Origin: PWQG01 sp040882255
GTDB taxonomy: Bacteria > Pseudomonadota > Gammaproteobacteria > Pseudomonadales > Pseudohongiellaceae
NCBI GenBank assembly: GCA_040882255.1
Contig: JBBEBP010000011.1
Location: 62,001 to 126,000, forward strand
Reading direction: 5' to 3'
DNA: 64,000 nt
Positions 8,665 through 16,452 of this stretch are shown piece by piece; positions within the stretch are counted from its first letter, which is position 1; each line of letters starts with the position of its first letter. Made by a program: the position numbers and the translations under genes. Below the pieces are notes generated by a model. The model saw nothing but the letters and a program-made list of their open reading frames with translations. It did no database searches and was not told the origin of the DNA.

Positions 8665-9212
8665 GCACTCTCGATGACCACCGGCTCCAACGGCACGTCC
8701 TGGTGGCCCCGCCGGCTTGTGGTCTGCACCCCCGCAATCTCGTCCACCACATCCATGCCTTCCACGACTTCACCGAATACGGCATAGCCGAAGTTGGATG
8801 GGCCGCTGTGGTTGAGAAAGTCGTTGTCCGTCAGGTTGATGAAGAACTGGCTCGTGGCGCTGTCAATATCGCGGGTGCGGGCCATGGCCAGCGTAGCGCG
8901 GCTGTTGGCGGCGCCGTTGTCCGCCTCGTTCTCGATCGGTGGATAGCCGGACAGTTCCACCATGTCCGCATCAAGGCCGCCACCCTGGATCATGAATCCG
9001 GGGATGACGCGGTGAAAGATCAGCCCGTCATACAGCCCGTTGTCGACATAACGCAGGAAATTCTCCACAGTCACCGGTGCCCGGTCCGCCCAGAGCTCGA
9101 TGGTGATCGTACCGTGCGTGGTTTCCATGGCCACCATCGGGTTGTCGGAATCGGCAGCGTGAGTGATGGAAAACAGCATTGACAGCAACAATGCGGCAAA
9201 CGACCTGATCAT
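8652..9212 (-). CDS. Periplasmic cyclophilin-type peptidyl-prolyl cis-trans isomerase
   Basis: 186 residues with a signal peptide (MIRSFAALLLSMLFSITHA). The mature part is a compact cyclophilin: VAMETTHGTITIELW, FHRVIPGFMIQGG (catalytic Arg), SQFFINLTDNDFL, FGYAVFGEVVEGMDVVD. It should accelerate proline isomerisation in the periplasm. The start is ATG at 9212 with GAGGAG seven bases upstream; a longer frame reaching 9461 runs into repeat DNA and is rejected. The stop (8652-8654) lies inside the 3' end of the convergent dehydratase gene. Confidence 0.92.
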   Translation of the reverse strand: MIRSFAALLLSMLFSITHAADSDNPMVAMETTHGTITIELWADRAPVTVENFLRYVDNGLYDGLIFHRVIPGFMIQGGGLDADMVELSGYPPIENEADNGAANSRATLAMARTRDIDSATSQFFINLTDNDFLNHSGPSNFGYAVFGEVVEGMDVVDEIAGVQTTSRRGHQDVPLEPVVIESAQRL

Positions 9213-9580
9213 GTCTTTCTCCTCGGATGGGAATGTGTCTCGCCGTGATGGGCAGTTCTGATAATACGTCAGCCGGGTCTGCCTTGAAAGGATCGGATAC
9301 AGTGAGTCAGGCAGCAGGCCAAGAGGAAAGAAAGGGGACTTTCTCGCCAGGACCTCCAAGTAGACCAGACCGCGTGCGATAGTCTCGCAGAAAACGCAAA
9401 GCTTTTCTCTCGCAGAGATCGCAGAGATCGCCGAGAGCGCCAAGAAAGCGAAATTCAACAAAAGGATATGTCCTTCTTTGCGTACTTGGCGATCTTCGCG
9501 AGATTAATAATCCCCGACATCCCGACCAGGCGATTCTGGCGAGGGTATAGACGGAAGCAGACGGCGAGGGGAAAGGAAAT
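9213..9580. other. Intergenic stretch with repeat element, no gene supported
   Basis: About 370 bases between the cyclophilin start and tRNA-Asn. Open frames here are short and encode only translations of the periodic repeat (for example LSAISAISA). The right half holds the inverted repeat annotated separately. The left part should contain the cyclophilin promoter, but I could not identify a convincing one. Confidence 0.6.
9411..9504. repeat. 9-nt-periodic imperfect inverted repeat (CGCAGAGAT family)
   Basis: From 9411 the sequence runs in 9-base units: CGCAGAGAT, CGCAGAGAT, CGCCGAGAG, CGCCAAGAA. The arm 9416-9448 matches the reverse complement of 9472-9504 at about 24 of 33 positions, around a 23-nt spacer, so the whole can fold into a long imperfect hairpin. 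A related shorter stretch (TCTCGCAGAAAACGCAAAG) lies just before, at 9383-9401. Similar 'cgcagagacgcagag' intergenic elements are familiar from many proteobacterial genomes; copy number here cannot be judged. Confidence 0.65.
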
Positions 9581-9655
9581 TGGCTGCCCAACCTGGACTC
9601 GAACCAGGAACCAAGTGATTAACAGTCACCTACTCTACCATTGAGCTATTGGGCA
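9581..9655 (-). tRNA. tRNA-Asn (GTT)
   Basis: 75 nt including an encoded CCA. Acceptor stem TGCCCAA pairs with TTGGGCA, discriminator G. The anticodon loop CTGTTAA carries GTT, and the T arm reads GGTTCGAGTCC. It is transcribed away from uvrB, and a promoter fits just upstream (9690-9718, minus strand). Confidence 0.97.
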
Positions 9656-9689
9656 GCAGAACGGCGCCAGCTGTGCTGACAGGACGCGT

Positions 9690-9718
9690 ATGTTAATGAG
9701 AAATGCCGGGGCGGTCAA
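9690..9718 (-). promoter_or_regulatory. Predicted sigma-70 promoter of tRNA-Asn
   Basis: On the minus strand TTGACC (-35, plus-strand 9713-9718), a 17-nt spacer and TAACAT (-10, plus-strand 9690-9695), about 35 nt before the tRNA. A G+C-rich discriminator (ACGCGTCC) follows, as is usual for stable RNA promoters. The -35 lies in the loop and arm of a perfect palindrome at 9703-9727. Confidence 0.5.
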
Positions 9719-9727
9719 CCCCGGCAT
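9703..9727. repeat. Perfect 9-bp inverted repeat between tRNA-Asn and uvrB
   Basis: ATGCCGGGG and CCCCGGCAT flank the 7-nt loop CGGTCAA. There is no T-run after either arm, so it is not a simple terminator. It overlaps the predicted -35 of the tRNA-Asn promoter and lies about 95 bases before uvrB. It could be an operator or a leader hairpin. Confidence 0.55.
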
Positions 9728-9820
9728 GCGCATCGGAGGACAAGTTACTTTCTGCGCGCCCCCGGTGCGGCATGCTATGCTGGGCGGCTTGTCAGAGGCA
9801 GGTCAGGAGCCGGACATTTC

Positions 9821-11854
9821 ATGGCAGACACTTTCAGACTACGTTCGGATTTTCAGCCGGCCGGTGATCAACCGAATGCCATCCTGGAGCTGATTGACGG
9901 GCTGGAAGCCGGGTTGGCGTCACAGACCCTGCTCGGGGTGACCGGCTCGGGCAAGACCTTTACGATGGCCAATGTCATCGAGCGTACGCAGCGACCCACG
10001 CTGGTCATGGCGCCGAACAAGACCCTCGCCGCTCAGCTCTATGGCGAGTTCCGGGAGTTCTTTCCGGACAATGCCGTCGAGTACTTTGTTTCCTACTATG
10101 ACTACTATCAGCCGGAGGCCTATGTCCCCGCCTCAGACCTGTACATTGAGAAGGATGCCTCGATCAATGAGCACATCGAGCAGATGCGCCTGTCGGCGAC
10201 CAAGGCGCTGCTGGAGCGGCGTGATGTGATCGTGGTGGCGACGGTTTCCGCGATCTATGGTCTGGGGGATCCGCAGGCCTACCTGAAGATGGTGCTGCAT
10301 CTGGACCGCGGCGACCGGCTGGACCAGCGGCAGCTACTCCGTCGTCTTGCGGATCTGCAATACACCCGCAATGATGTGGACCTGCAGCGGGCCACCTACC
10401 GGGTGCGCGGGGACGTTATCGACATCTACCCGGCAGAGTCGGATCAGTATGCCATCCGCATTGAACTGTTTGACGACGAAATCGAGAATCTGTCCTATTT
10501 CGATCCGCTGACGGGCGAAGTGGTCCGGAAAGTGCCGCGTCTGACTGTCTACCCGAAGTCGCATTACGTCACGCCCAGGGAGACGCTGCTGGAAGCGGTG
10601 GACAGCATACGGGCAGAGCTCAAGGAGCGGGTCAAGGAGCTGGAAAGCAATCACCAGTTGCTGGAGGCGCAGCGTCTTTCCCAGCGCACGCGCTTTGACC
10701 TGGAGATGATCATGGAGCTGGGGTACTGCACGGGCATCGAGAACTATTCCCGCTACTTGTCCGGTCGTGGTCCCGGAGAGCCGCCGCCGACCCTGTATGA
10801 TTATCTGCCGCAGGATGCGCTGGTCATTGCCGATGAGTCACATGTGTCCATTCCGCAGCTGGGGGCCATGTTCAAAGGGGACCGTTCGCGCAAGGAGACT
10901 CTGGTCAAATACGGTTTCCGCCTGCCTTCCGCGATGGACAACCGGCCGTTGAAGTTTGAGGAATGGGAGCGGCTGATTCCACAGATCGTTTTTGTTTCCG
11001 CCACACCGGGTCCCTATGAGCGCAAGTATTCCGGTCGGGAGGTGCGACAGGTTGTGCGGCCCACCGGTCTGGTGGATCCAGCCGTGGAAGTGCGGCCTGC
11101 CAGCACCCAGGTGGATGATCTGCTGTCGCAGGTCGGCGATGTGGTTGCCAGAGGGGAGCGGGTCCTGGTTACGGTGTTGACCAAGCGTATGGCGGAAGAC
11201 CTGACCGATTACCTGCTGGACCACGACGTGCGGGTACGTTACCTGCATTCAGACATCGATACCGTGGAGCGCTCGGAGATCATCCGCGATCTGCGGCTGG
11301 GCAAGTTTGATGTGCTGGTGGGGATCAACCTGCTACGCGAGGGGCTGGACATTCCGGAGGTTGCCCTGGTGGCGATACTGGATGCTGACAAGGAGGGCTT
11401 TCTGCGCTCGGAAGGTTCATTGATACAGACCATGGGCCGGGCCGCCCGCAACCTGAATGGCCGGGCCATACTGTATGCAGACCGGATGACCGGGTCCATG
11501 CAGCGGGCCATTGATGAGTGCGAGCGGCGGCGCGAAATCCAGCTGGCCTTCAATGAAGAGCACGGCATCGTGCCGGCCGGCGTGCGAAAATCGGTGGCTG
11601 ATGTCATGGAAGGTGCCCACTCCGGCAGGTCGCAGAAAGGCAGCCGCAGCCGCCAGGGTGGCCGGGCCGTGGCGGAACCGGGAACCCCTTATGACGCAAA
11701 AGGCAAGCCGTTGCATGACGCGGCGGAAATCGCGCGTGAAATCGATCGCCTGGAAGAGCGGATGTATGATCTGGCCAGAAACCTGGAGTTCGAGGAAGCG
11801 GCCGCCACCCGGGACCGGGTCGCCACGCTGCGCGAACAGCTCAAGCGCGTGTGA
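9821..11854 (+). CDS. uvrB: Excinuclease ABC subunit B
   Basis: DNA-damage recognition helicase of nucleotide excision repair, 677 residues. Walker A GVTGSGKT is at about residues 40-47, the damage-probing beta-hairpin YYDYYQPEAYVP near 92-103, the Walker B segment ADESH near 338, and helicase motif VI SLIQTMGRAARN near 535. A C-terminal UVR domain (LEERMYDLARNLEFEEAA) for UvrA/UvrC contact ends the protein. The ATG at 9821 has AGGAG ten bases upstream. A possible LexA site nearby is too G+C-rich to be trusted. The region between the helicase core and UVR domain is Arg/Gly/Ser-rich. Confidence 0.97.
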   Translation: MADTFRLRSDFQPAGDQPNAILELIDGLEAGLASQTLLGVTGSGKTFTMANVIERTQRPTLVMAPNKTLAAQLYGEFREFFPDNAVEYFVSYYDYYQPEAYVPASDLYIEKDASINEHIEQMRLSATKALLERRDVIVVATVSAIYGLGDPQAYLKMVLHLDRGDRLDQRQLLRRLADLQYTRNDVDLQRATYRVRGDVIDIYPAESDQYAIRIELFDDEIENLSYFDPLTGEVVRKVPRLTVYPKSHYVTPRETLLEAVDSIRAELKERVKELESNHQLLEAQRLSQRTRFDLEMIMELGYCTGIENYSRYLSGRGPGEPPPTLYDYLPQDALVIADESHVSIPQLGAMFKGDRSRKETLVKYGFRLPSAMDNRPLKFEEWERLIPQIVFVSATPGPYERKYSGREVRQVVRPTGLVDPAVEVRPASTQVDDLLSQVGDVVARGERVLVTVLTKRMAEDLTDYLLDHDVRVRYLHSDIDTVERSEIIRDLRLGKFDVLVGINLLREGLDIPEVALVAILDADKEGFLRSEGSLIQTMGRAARNLNGRAILYADRMTGSMQRAIDECERRREIQLAFNEEHGIVPAGVRKSVADVMEGAHSGRSQKGSRSRQGGRAVAEPGTPYDAKGKPLHDAAEIAREIDRLEERMYDLARNLEFEEAAATRDRVATLREQLKRV

Positions 11855-11891
11855 AACCTCAGGGTTGTGTGGTCGAATCCGCGTCTGCGTG

Positions 11892-11920
11892 TTGTAGTTT
11901 CCGGCCGATCCCCCTATAAT
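11892..11920 (+). promoter_or_regulatory. Predicted sigma-70 promoter of tRNA-Val (and possibly thrS)
   Basis: TTGTAG (-35, 11892-11897), a 17-nt spacer and a perfect TATAAT (-10, 11915-11920), followed by a G+C-rich discriminator CGCCACCC as in stringently controlled stable RNA promoters. The tRNA begins 27 nt after the -10. Confidence 0.7.
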
Positions 11921-11946
11921 CGCCACCCTTGTTGAAAAGACTTTTC

Positions 11947-12023
<77 letters not shown>

Positions 12024-12039
12024 CAATATCGGATTGATG

Positions 12040-12063
12040 ATCCCGTCACTGGCGGGATTTTTT
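12040..12063 (+). terminator. Intrinsic terminator between tRNA-Val and thrS
   Basis: Hairpin ATCCCG/CGGGAT around a 7-nt loop, then TTTTT. It ends about 22 bases before the thrS ATG, leaving no room for a promoter after it. thrS must be read through this terminator or start from a promoter overlapping the tRNA. Confidence 0.75.
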
Positions 12064-12084
12064 GTCTGTAGGGTGTACAGGATC

Positions 12085-14016
12085 ATGCCTTCGATTACAT
12101 TACCGGACGGGAGCGCCCGTTCCTATGAACAGGCCGTTACCGTGGCGGATGTCGCTGCCGATATCGGTGCCGGACTGGCGAAAGCGGCCCTGGCGGGCCG
12201 TGTTGACGGAGAGCTGGTCGACACCTCCTATACAATCGAAAGGGATGCTGAGCTGGCCATCATCACAGAGCGTGATGACGAGGGCCTGGAGGTGCTGCGT
12301 CATTCCTGCGCGCACCTGATGGCCCAGGCTGTCCAGCGCCTGTTTCCGGAAGCACAGGTCACCATCGGTCCGGTAATCGAGGACGGTTTTTTCTACGATT
12401 TCGCCTACGAGCGTCCTTTCACTCCGGAGGATCTGGAGAAGATCGAGCAGGAGATGCAGAAGATCGTCAAGGAAGATCTGCCGGTGGAGCGCTCGGTGAT
12501 GAGCCGCGATGAAGCCGAGAAACTGTTCGATAAAATGGGTGAAAAATACAAGGTCGAGATCATTCGCGATATTCCCGGCGAGGAGGAGCTGTCCTTCTAT
12601 CGCCAGGGCGACTTCATCGACCTGTGCCGGGGGCCGCACGTGCCCAGCACCGGCAAGTTCAAGGCGTTCAAACTGACTTCCGTGGCCGGAGCCTACTGGC
12701 GCGGCAACTCCGACAACGAGATGCTGCAGCGTATCTATGGCACGGCCTGGTCGGACAAGAAGGCCCTCAAGCAGTATCTGCACCGTCTGGAAGAGGCCGA
12801 AAAGCGCGATCACCGCAAGCTGGGCAAACGCCTGTCGTTGTTCCACTTCCAGGAAGAAGCGCCGGGTATGGCGTTCTGGCATCCGCGTGGCTGGTCGATC
12901 TACCAGACCATCCAGAGCTATATGCAGGAAAAACAGCGCAACAACGGCTACCAGGAAATCCGCACTCCGCAACTGGTCGATTACAGTCTGTGGGAGAAGT
13001 CCGGGCATGCGGACAAGTTCGGTGACGAGATGTTTGCAGTAGAGTCTGACAACCGGCACTACGCCATCAAGCCCATGAACTGTCCCTGCCACATCCAGGT
13101 GTTCAACCAGGGATTGAAGAGCTACCGGGATCTGCCGTTGCGCCTGGCCGAGTTCGGGTCCTGTCATCGCTATGAACCCTCGGGCAGCATGCATGGTTTG
13201 ATGCGGGTGCGCAGTTTCGTGCAGGACGACGGGCACATTTTCTGCACCGAAGAAGACATCCAGCAAGAAGTGGCGAACTTCATGGCACTGGTTTTCCAGG
13301 TGTACCGGGACTTTGGTTTTGACGAGATCATATTGCGCCTGTCCACCCGGCCGGAGAAGCGCGTCGGTAGTGACGGGATCTGGGACAAGTCCGAGGCGGC
13401 CCTGCGCCAGGCGCTGGACAGTAGCGGTCACAAGTGGGAGTTGCTGCCCGGGGAGGGCGCTTTCTACGGACCGAAGATCGAATTCTCTCTGAAGGACTGC
13501 ATGGGCCGGGTCCAGCAGTGCGGCACTATCCAGGTGGATTTCTCCATGCCGGAGCGTCTGGATGCGCAGTATGTGGCCGAAGATGGCAGCCGGAAAACGC
13601 CGGTGATGCTGCATCGCGCCATCCTGGGTTCTTTCGAGCGTTTCATCGGAGTGCTGATCGAGCATTACGCCGGGGCGCTGCCCGCCTGGTTGGCTCCGGA
13701 ACAGGCCGTGGTGCTGAATATTACTGACAGTCAGGCCGAATATAGCGAAAAAGTACGGAAAATACTGACAGATAAAGGTTTTAGAGTGGTCTCGGACTTG
13801 AGAAATGAGAAGATCGGCTTTAAAATCCGCGAGCACACCCTGCAGAAGGTTCCCTACCTGCTGGTGGCAGGCGATCGGGAGATGGAAAGCGGCTCAGTAG
13901 CAGTGCGCTCTCTGGACGGTCAGGACCTGGGGACCATGAAGATCGAGGCGTTTGCTGAGCTCCTGGCGAAGGATGTTGCCAACTACGGCCGCACAGAATC
14001 GCCGGAGACACATTAA
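12085..14016 (+). CDS. thrS: Threonyl-tRNA synthetase
   Basis: Class II synthetase charging tRNA-Thr, 643 residues. Domain order: TGS domain at the N-terminus (MPSITLPDGSARSYEQ), editing domain with HSCAHLMAQAVQ (zinc/editing His and Cys), the SAD segment, the catalytic core with MNCPCHIQVF and CHRYEPSG, CMGRVQQCGTIQVDF, and a C-terminal anticodon-binding domain (QAVVLNITD to the end). ATG 12085 matches the family start; an in-frame start at 12034 overlaps the terminator. It begins the thrS-infC-rpmI-rplT-pheS-pheT-ihfA cluster. Confidence 0.97.
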   Translation: MPSITLPDGSARSYEQAVTVADVAADIGAGLAKAALAGRVDGELVDTSYTIERDAELAIITERDDEGLEVLRHSCAHLMAQAVQRLFPEAQVTIGPVIEDGFFYDFAYERPFTPEDLEKIEQEMQKIVKEDLPVERSVMSRDEAEKLFDKMGEKYKVEIIRDIPGEEELSFYRQGDFIDLCRGPHVPSTGKFKAFKLTSVAGAYWRGNSDNEMLQRIYGTAWSDKKALKQYLHRLEEAEKRDHRKLGKRLSLFHFQEEAPGMAFWHPRGWSIYQTIQSYMQEKQRNNGYQEIRTPQLVDYSLWEKSGHADKFGDEMFAVESDNRHYAIKPMNCPCHIQVFNQGLKSYRDLPLRLAEFGSCHRYEPSGSMHGLMRVRSFVQDDGHIFCTEEDIQQEVANFMALVFQVYRDFGFDEIILRLSTRPEKRVGSDGIWDKSEAALRQALDSSGHKWELLPGEGAFYGPKIEFSLKDCMGRVQQCGTIQVDFSMPERLDAQYVAEDGSRKTPVMLHRAILGSFERFIGVLIEHYAGALPAWLAPEQAVVLNITDSQAEYSEKVRKILTDKGFRVVSDLRNEKIGFKIREHTLQKVPYLLVAGDREMESGSVAVRSLDGQDLGTMKIEAFAELLAKDVANYGRTESPETH

Positions 14017-14031
14017 TCAACCGGGAGAAAG

Positions 14032-14568
14032 ATTCTGGCGAACATGAAGACCAATTCCAAAAAGCCCGTCATCAACGAGAATATTGTTGCCACTGAAGTC
14101 CGGCTGGTACTGGCGGATGGTGAGCAGGGCGGCATAGTCTCCCTGGACGAGGCGAAGGAGGCTGCCAAGGAGGCCAAGCTGGATCTGGTTCTGATTGCGC
14201 CGGATGCCGAACCACCGGTATGCAAGATAATGGACTATGGCAAGCATCTGTTTGATATCAAGAAACAGAAGGCAGCCAACAAGAAGAAACAGCGGAAGAC
14301 GACCGTAAAAGAGGTCAAATTCCGCCCAGGGACGGAACAAGGGGATTATCAGGTAAAACTGCGCAACCTGATACGTTTCCTGAGCGATGGGGACAAGGCC
14401 AAGGTATCACTGCGATTCCGCGGCCGGGAAATGGCCCATCAACATCTCGGGATGGAGCTGGTGAACCGGATTCGCGAGGACCTCGTGGAATACGGCACCG
14501 TAGAGCAGAACCCGAAGATGGAGGGCCGTCAGATCGTCATGATATTGGCGCCCGTCAAAAAGAAGTGA
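14032..14568 (+). CDS. infC: Translation initiation factor IF-3
   Basis: Prevents 50S docking and proofreads the start codon. Conserved motifs include VINENI, EPPVCKIMDYGK, VKEVKFRPG and LRFRGREMAHQ. The start is uncertain and interesting. The first ATG (14044) is 16 bases from the nearest Shine-Dalgarno GGAG (14024-14027). An in-frame ATT at 14032 and CTG at 14035 fall 4 and 7 bases after it. IF-3 genes classically use ATT, which supports self-repression by IF-3, so I set the start at 14032 (178 residues) with 14044 as the conservative choice. thrS ends 15 bases upstream. Confidence 0.93.
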   Translation: MLANMKTNSKKPVINENIVATEVRLVLADGEQGGIVSLDEAKEAAKEAKLDLVLIAPDAEPPVCKIMDYGKHLFDIKKQKAANKKKQRKTTVKEVKFRPGTEQGDYQVKLRNLIRFLSDGDKAKVSLRFRGREMAHQHLGMELVNRIREDLVEYGTVEQNPKMEGRQIVMILAPVKKK

Positions 14569-14662
14569 CCGTTCATCGGGAGCGATCACTATTCATCGAA
14601 ACAGTATCGCCTGTTGCAGTGGCCCGATTCGGGTCGGCAGGACGATCAATGCGGAGTCAGCA

Positions 14663-14857
14663 ATGAGTAAACTGAAAACCCATAGCGGGGCGTCAAAGCG
14701 TTTCAAGCAGACCGCCTCCGGCTGGAAGCGTAAAAGCGCTAACAAGAGCCACATCCTCACCAAGATGAGCACCAAGCGCAAGCGTCAGTTGCGGGGTACA
14801 TCCCTGGTCAGCGCGGCCGACAAGCCCCTGATCGACCGCATGATGCGCAAAGTCTGA
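14663..14857 (+). CDS. rpmI: 50S ribosomal protein L35
   Basis: 64-residue, very basic large-subunit protein. MSKLKTHSGASKRFKQTASG and the C-terminal DRMMRKV are characteristic. GGAG lies six bases before the ATG. The 94-base gap after infC is longer than others in this operon. In E. coli the equivalent leader binds L20 to repress rpmI-rplT; a short CCCG/CGGG stem-loop is visible in it (14623-14633), but I cannot prove an operator. Confidence 0.97.
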   Translation: MSKLKTHSGASKRFKQTASGWKRKSANKSHILTKMSTKRKRQLRGTSLVSAADKPLIDRMMRKV

Positions 14858-14883
14858 ATCACTGAACCCCGGAGGATAGAACA

Positions 14884-15243
14884 ATGGCTCGAGTAAAGCG
14901 GGGCGTCACTGCACGCCGTCGTCACAAAAAAGTATTGAAGCAGGCAAAAGGTTATTACGGGGCGCGTAGTCGCGTCTATCGCGTTGCCGTCCAGGCGGTC
15001 ACCAAGGCGGGTCAATACGCCTACCGTGACCGCCGCGTCAAGAAGCGTGTATTCCGTTCACTGTGGATTACCCGTATCAATGCCCAGGCCCGTGCAAACG
15101 GGCTGACCTACAGCCAGCTCATCGCTGGTCTGAAGAAGGCACAGATCGCGGTGGACCGTCGCGTAATGGCTGATCTGGCCGTGCACGACAAGCCGGCCTT
15201 TGCCGTGCTGGTGGAGAAAGCACGCGCCAGCCTGGGCAAGTGA
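14884..15243 (+). CDS. rplT: 50S ribosomal protein L20
   Basis: 119-residue early-assembly protein of the large subunit, usually also a translational repressor of its operon. Begins MARVKRGVTARRRHKKVLK, and includes KGYYGARSRVYRVAVQAV and the RLWITRINA-like segment SLWITRINAQAR. A strong GGAGG is eight bases before the ATG. Confidence 0.98.
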   Translation: MARVKRGVTARRRHKKVLKQAKGYYGARSRVYRVAVQAVTKAGQYAYRDRRVKKRVFRSLWITRINAQARANGLTYSQLIAGLKKAQIAVDRRVMADLAVHDKPAFAVLVEKARASLGK

Positions 15244-15281
15244 CCGCCGATCGGCAACCATAGTGGCCGAATCCGACCGGG

Positions 15282-15307
15282 GCCGGCGCGGGGAAACCTG
15301 CGCCGGC
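15282..15307 (+). terminator. Strong GAAA-tetraloop hairpin between rplT and pheS
   Basis: Eleven-base-pair stem GCCGGCGCGGG/CCTGCGCCGGC with one G-T pair and a GAAA loop, followed by a loosely T-rich TTCGTTGTCTCT. It may end the rplT transcript or act as an attenuator before pheS. Two smaller hairpins follow before pheS (15342-15355 and 15375-15389). No Phe-rich leader peptide was found. Confidence 0.55.
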
Positions 15308-15420
15308 TTCGTTGTCTCTGAGGATGCGGTTTTCCAGGCACGCCTGCGGACAGGCACAATTACTGAACAACCCCGTACAGGCCCTGTACGTACAACAGAC
15401 ATCATAGTGGACTGATTTTC

Positions 15421-16437
15421 ATGGCTGATACCGGTACGCTGCTTCAGCAGGCGCTAGACGCCGTCAAGGAAGCAGGCGATGAACGCTCTCTGGAGCAGGT
15501 GCGGGTCGATTACCTGGGCAAGAAGGGGCATCTGACAGCGCTATTGAAAACCCTGGGCCGGCTGCCTGCCGGGGAGCGCCCGGCGGCGGGCGAGGAGATC
15601 AACCGCGCCAAACGTCAGGTCCAGGATGCCCTGGAGCAACGCAAGGTCGTGCTGGCCGACGCGGCACTGCAGGCGCAGTTGGCCGGCGAGACGCTGGACG
15701 TCACCCTGCCTGGCCGCCACCAGGGCCGGGGCGGTCTGCATCCGGTCACTCAGACCCTGTCCCGTATCGAGCGCATCTTTGCCTCGGCCGGGTACGAGGT
15801 CGCTTTCGGGCCGGAGATCGAGGATGAGTACCACAACTTCGAGGCGCTCAACATTCCCTCTCACCATCCGGCACGAGCCATGCACGATACCTTCTATGTG
15901 GAGCCCGGTACGGTGTTGCGCACACATACCTCCCCGGTACAGGTGCGGGTCATGGAAAAAGGCGAGCCGCCGTTCCGGATGATCTGCCCGGGCCGGGTCT
16001 ACCGGTGCGACTCCGATATCACGCACACGCCAATGTTTCACCAGGTGGAAGGCCTGGTAGTGGATGAAGGCATCAGCTTTGCCGACCTGAAGGGCACACT
16101 GGCTGATTTCCTCCAGGCCTTCTTCGAGACAGATCTGGATGTGCGTTTCCGGCCTTCCTACTTCCCTTTCACCGAGCCGTCCGCCGAAGTCGACATGAGT
16201 TGTGTCATGTGTGACGGGAAAGGATGCCGGGTCTGCAGTCACACGGGCTGGCTGGAGGTGCTGGGCTGCGGCATGGTGCACCCGCGCGTGCTGGAGATGT
16301 CCGGTGTGGACAGTGAGCGCTACAGTGGGTTCGCTTTCGGCCTTGGGGTCGAGCGCCTTGCCATGTTGCGCTATGGTGTCAATGACTTACGACTGTTTTT
16401 TGAGAATGATTTGAAGTTTCTCCGGCAGTTTGGCTGA
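15421..16437 (+). CDS. pheS: Phenylalanyl-tRNA synthetase alpha subunit
   Basis: Catalytic subunit of the heterotetrameric class II PheRS, 338 residues. An N-terminal coiled coil (about residues 1-85) precedes the catalytic core with RIERIFASAGYEVAFGPEIE, TSPVQVRVM, MFHQVEGLVVD and GWLEVLGCGMVHPRVL, and the ATP-binding FGLGVERLAMLRYG. It pairs with pheT 15 bases downstream. Confidence 0.98.
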   Translation: MADTGTLLQQALDAVKEAGDERSLEQVRVDYLGKKGHLTALLKTLGRLPAGERPAAGEEINRAKRQVQDALEQRKVVLADAALQAQLAGETLDVTLPGRHQGRGGLHPVTQTLSRIERIFASAGYEVAFGPEIEDEYHNFEALNIPSHHPARAMHDTFYVEPGTVLRTHTSPVQVRVMEKGEPPFRMICPGRVYRCDSDITHTPMFHQVEGLVVDEGISFADLKGTLADFLQAFFETDLDVRFRPSYFPFTEPSAEVDMSCVMCDGKGCRVCSHTGWLEVLGCGMVHPRVLEMSGVDSERYSGFAFGLGVERLAMLRYGVNDLRLFFENDLKFLRQFG

Positions 16438-16452
16438 AAGGATTCCGAGCGT

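Noticed and set aside
9213..9461. N-terminal extension of the cyclophilin frame
   Set aside because: It translates the periodic repeat; the signal peptide and ribosome site at 9212 fix the real start.
9780..9795. CTG-N10-CAG match upstream of uvrB, possible LexA box
   Set aside because: The inner ten bases are G+C-rich and lack the alternating A/T of LexA sites; the minimal pattern occurs often by chance.
12100..13836. 578-residue minus-strand frame opposite thrS
   Set aside because: Same cause: antisense to a secure gene with strong third-base bias; composition is not protein-like.
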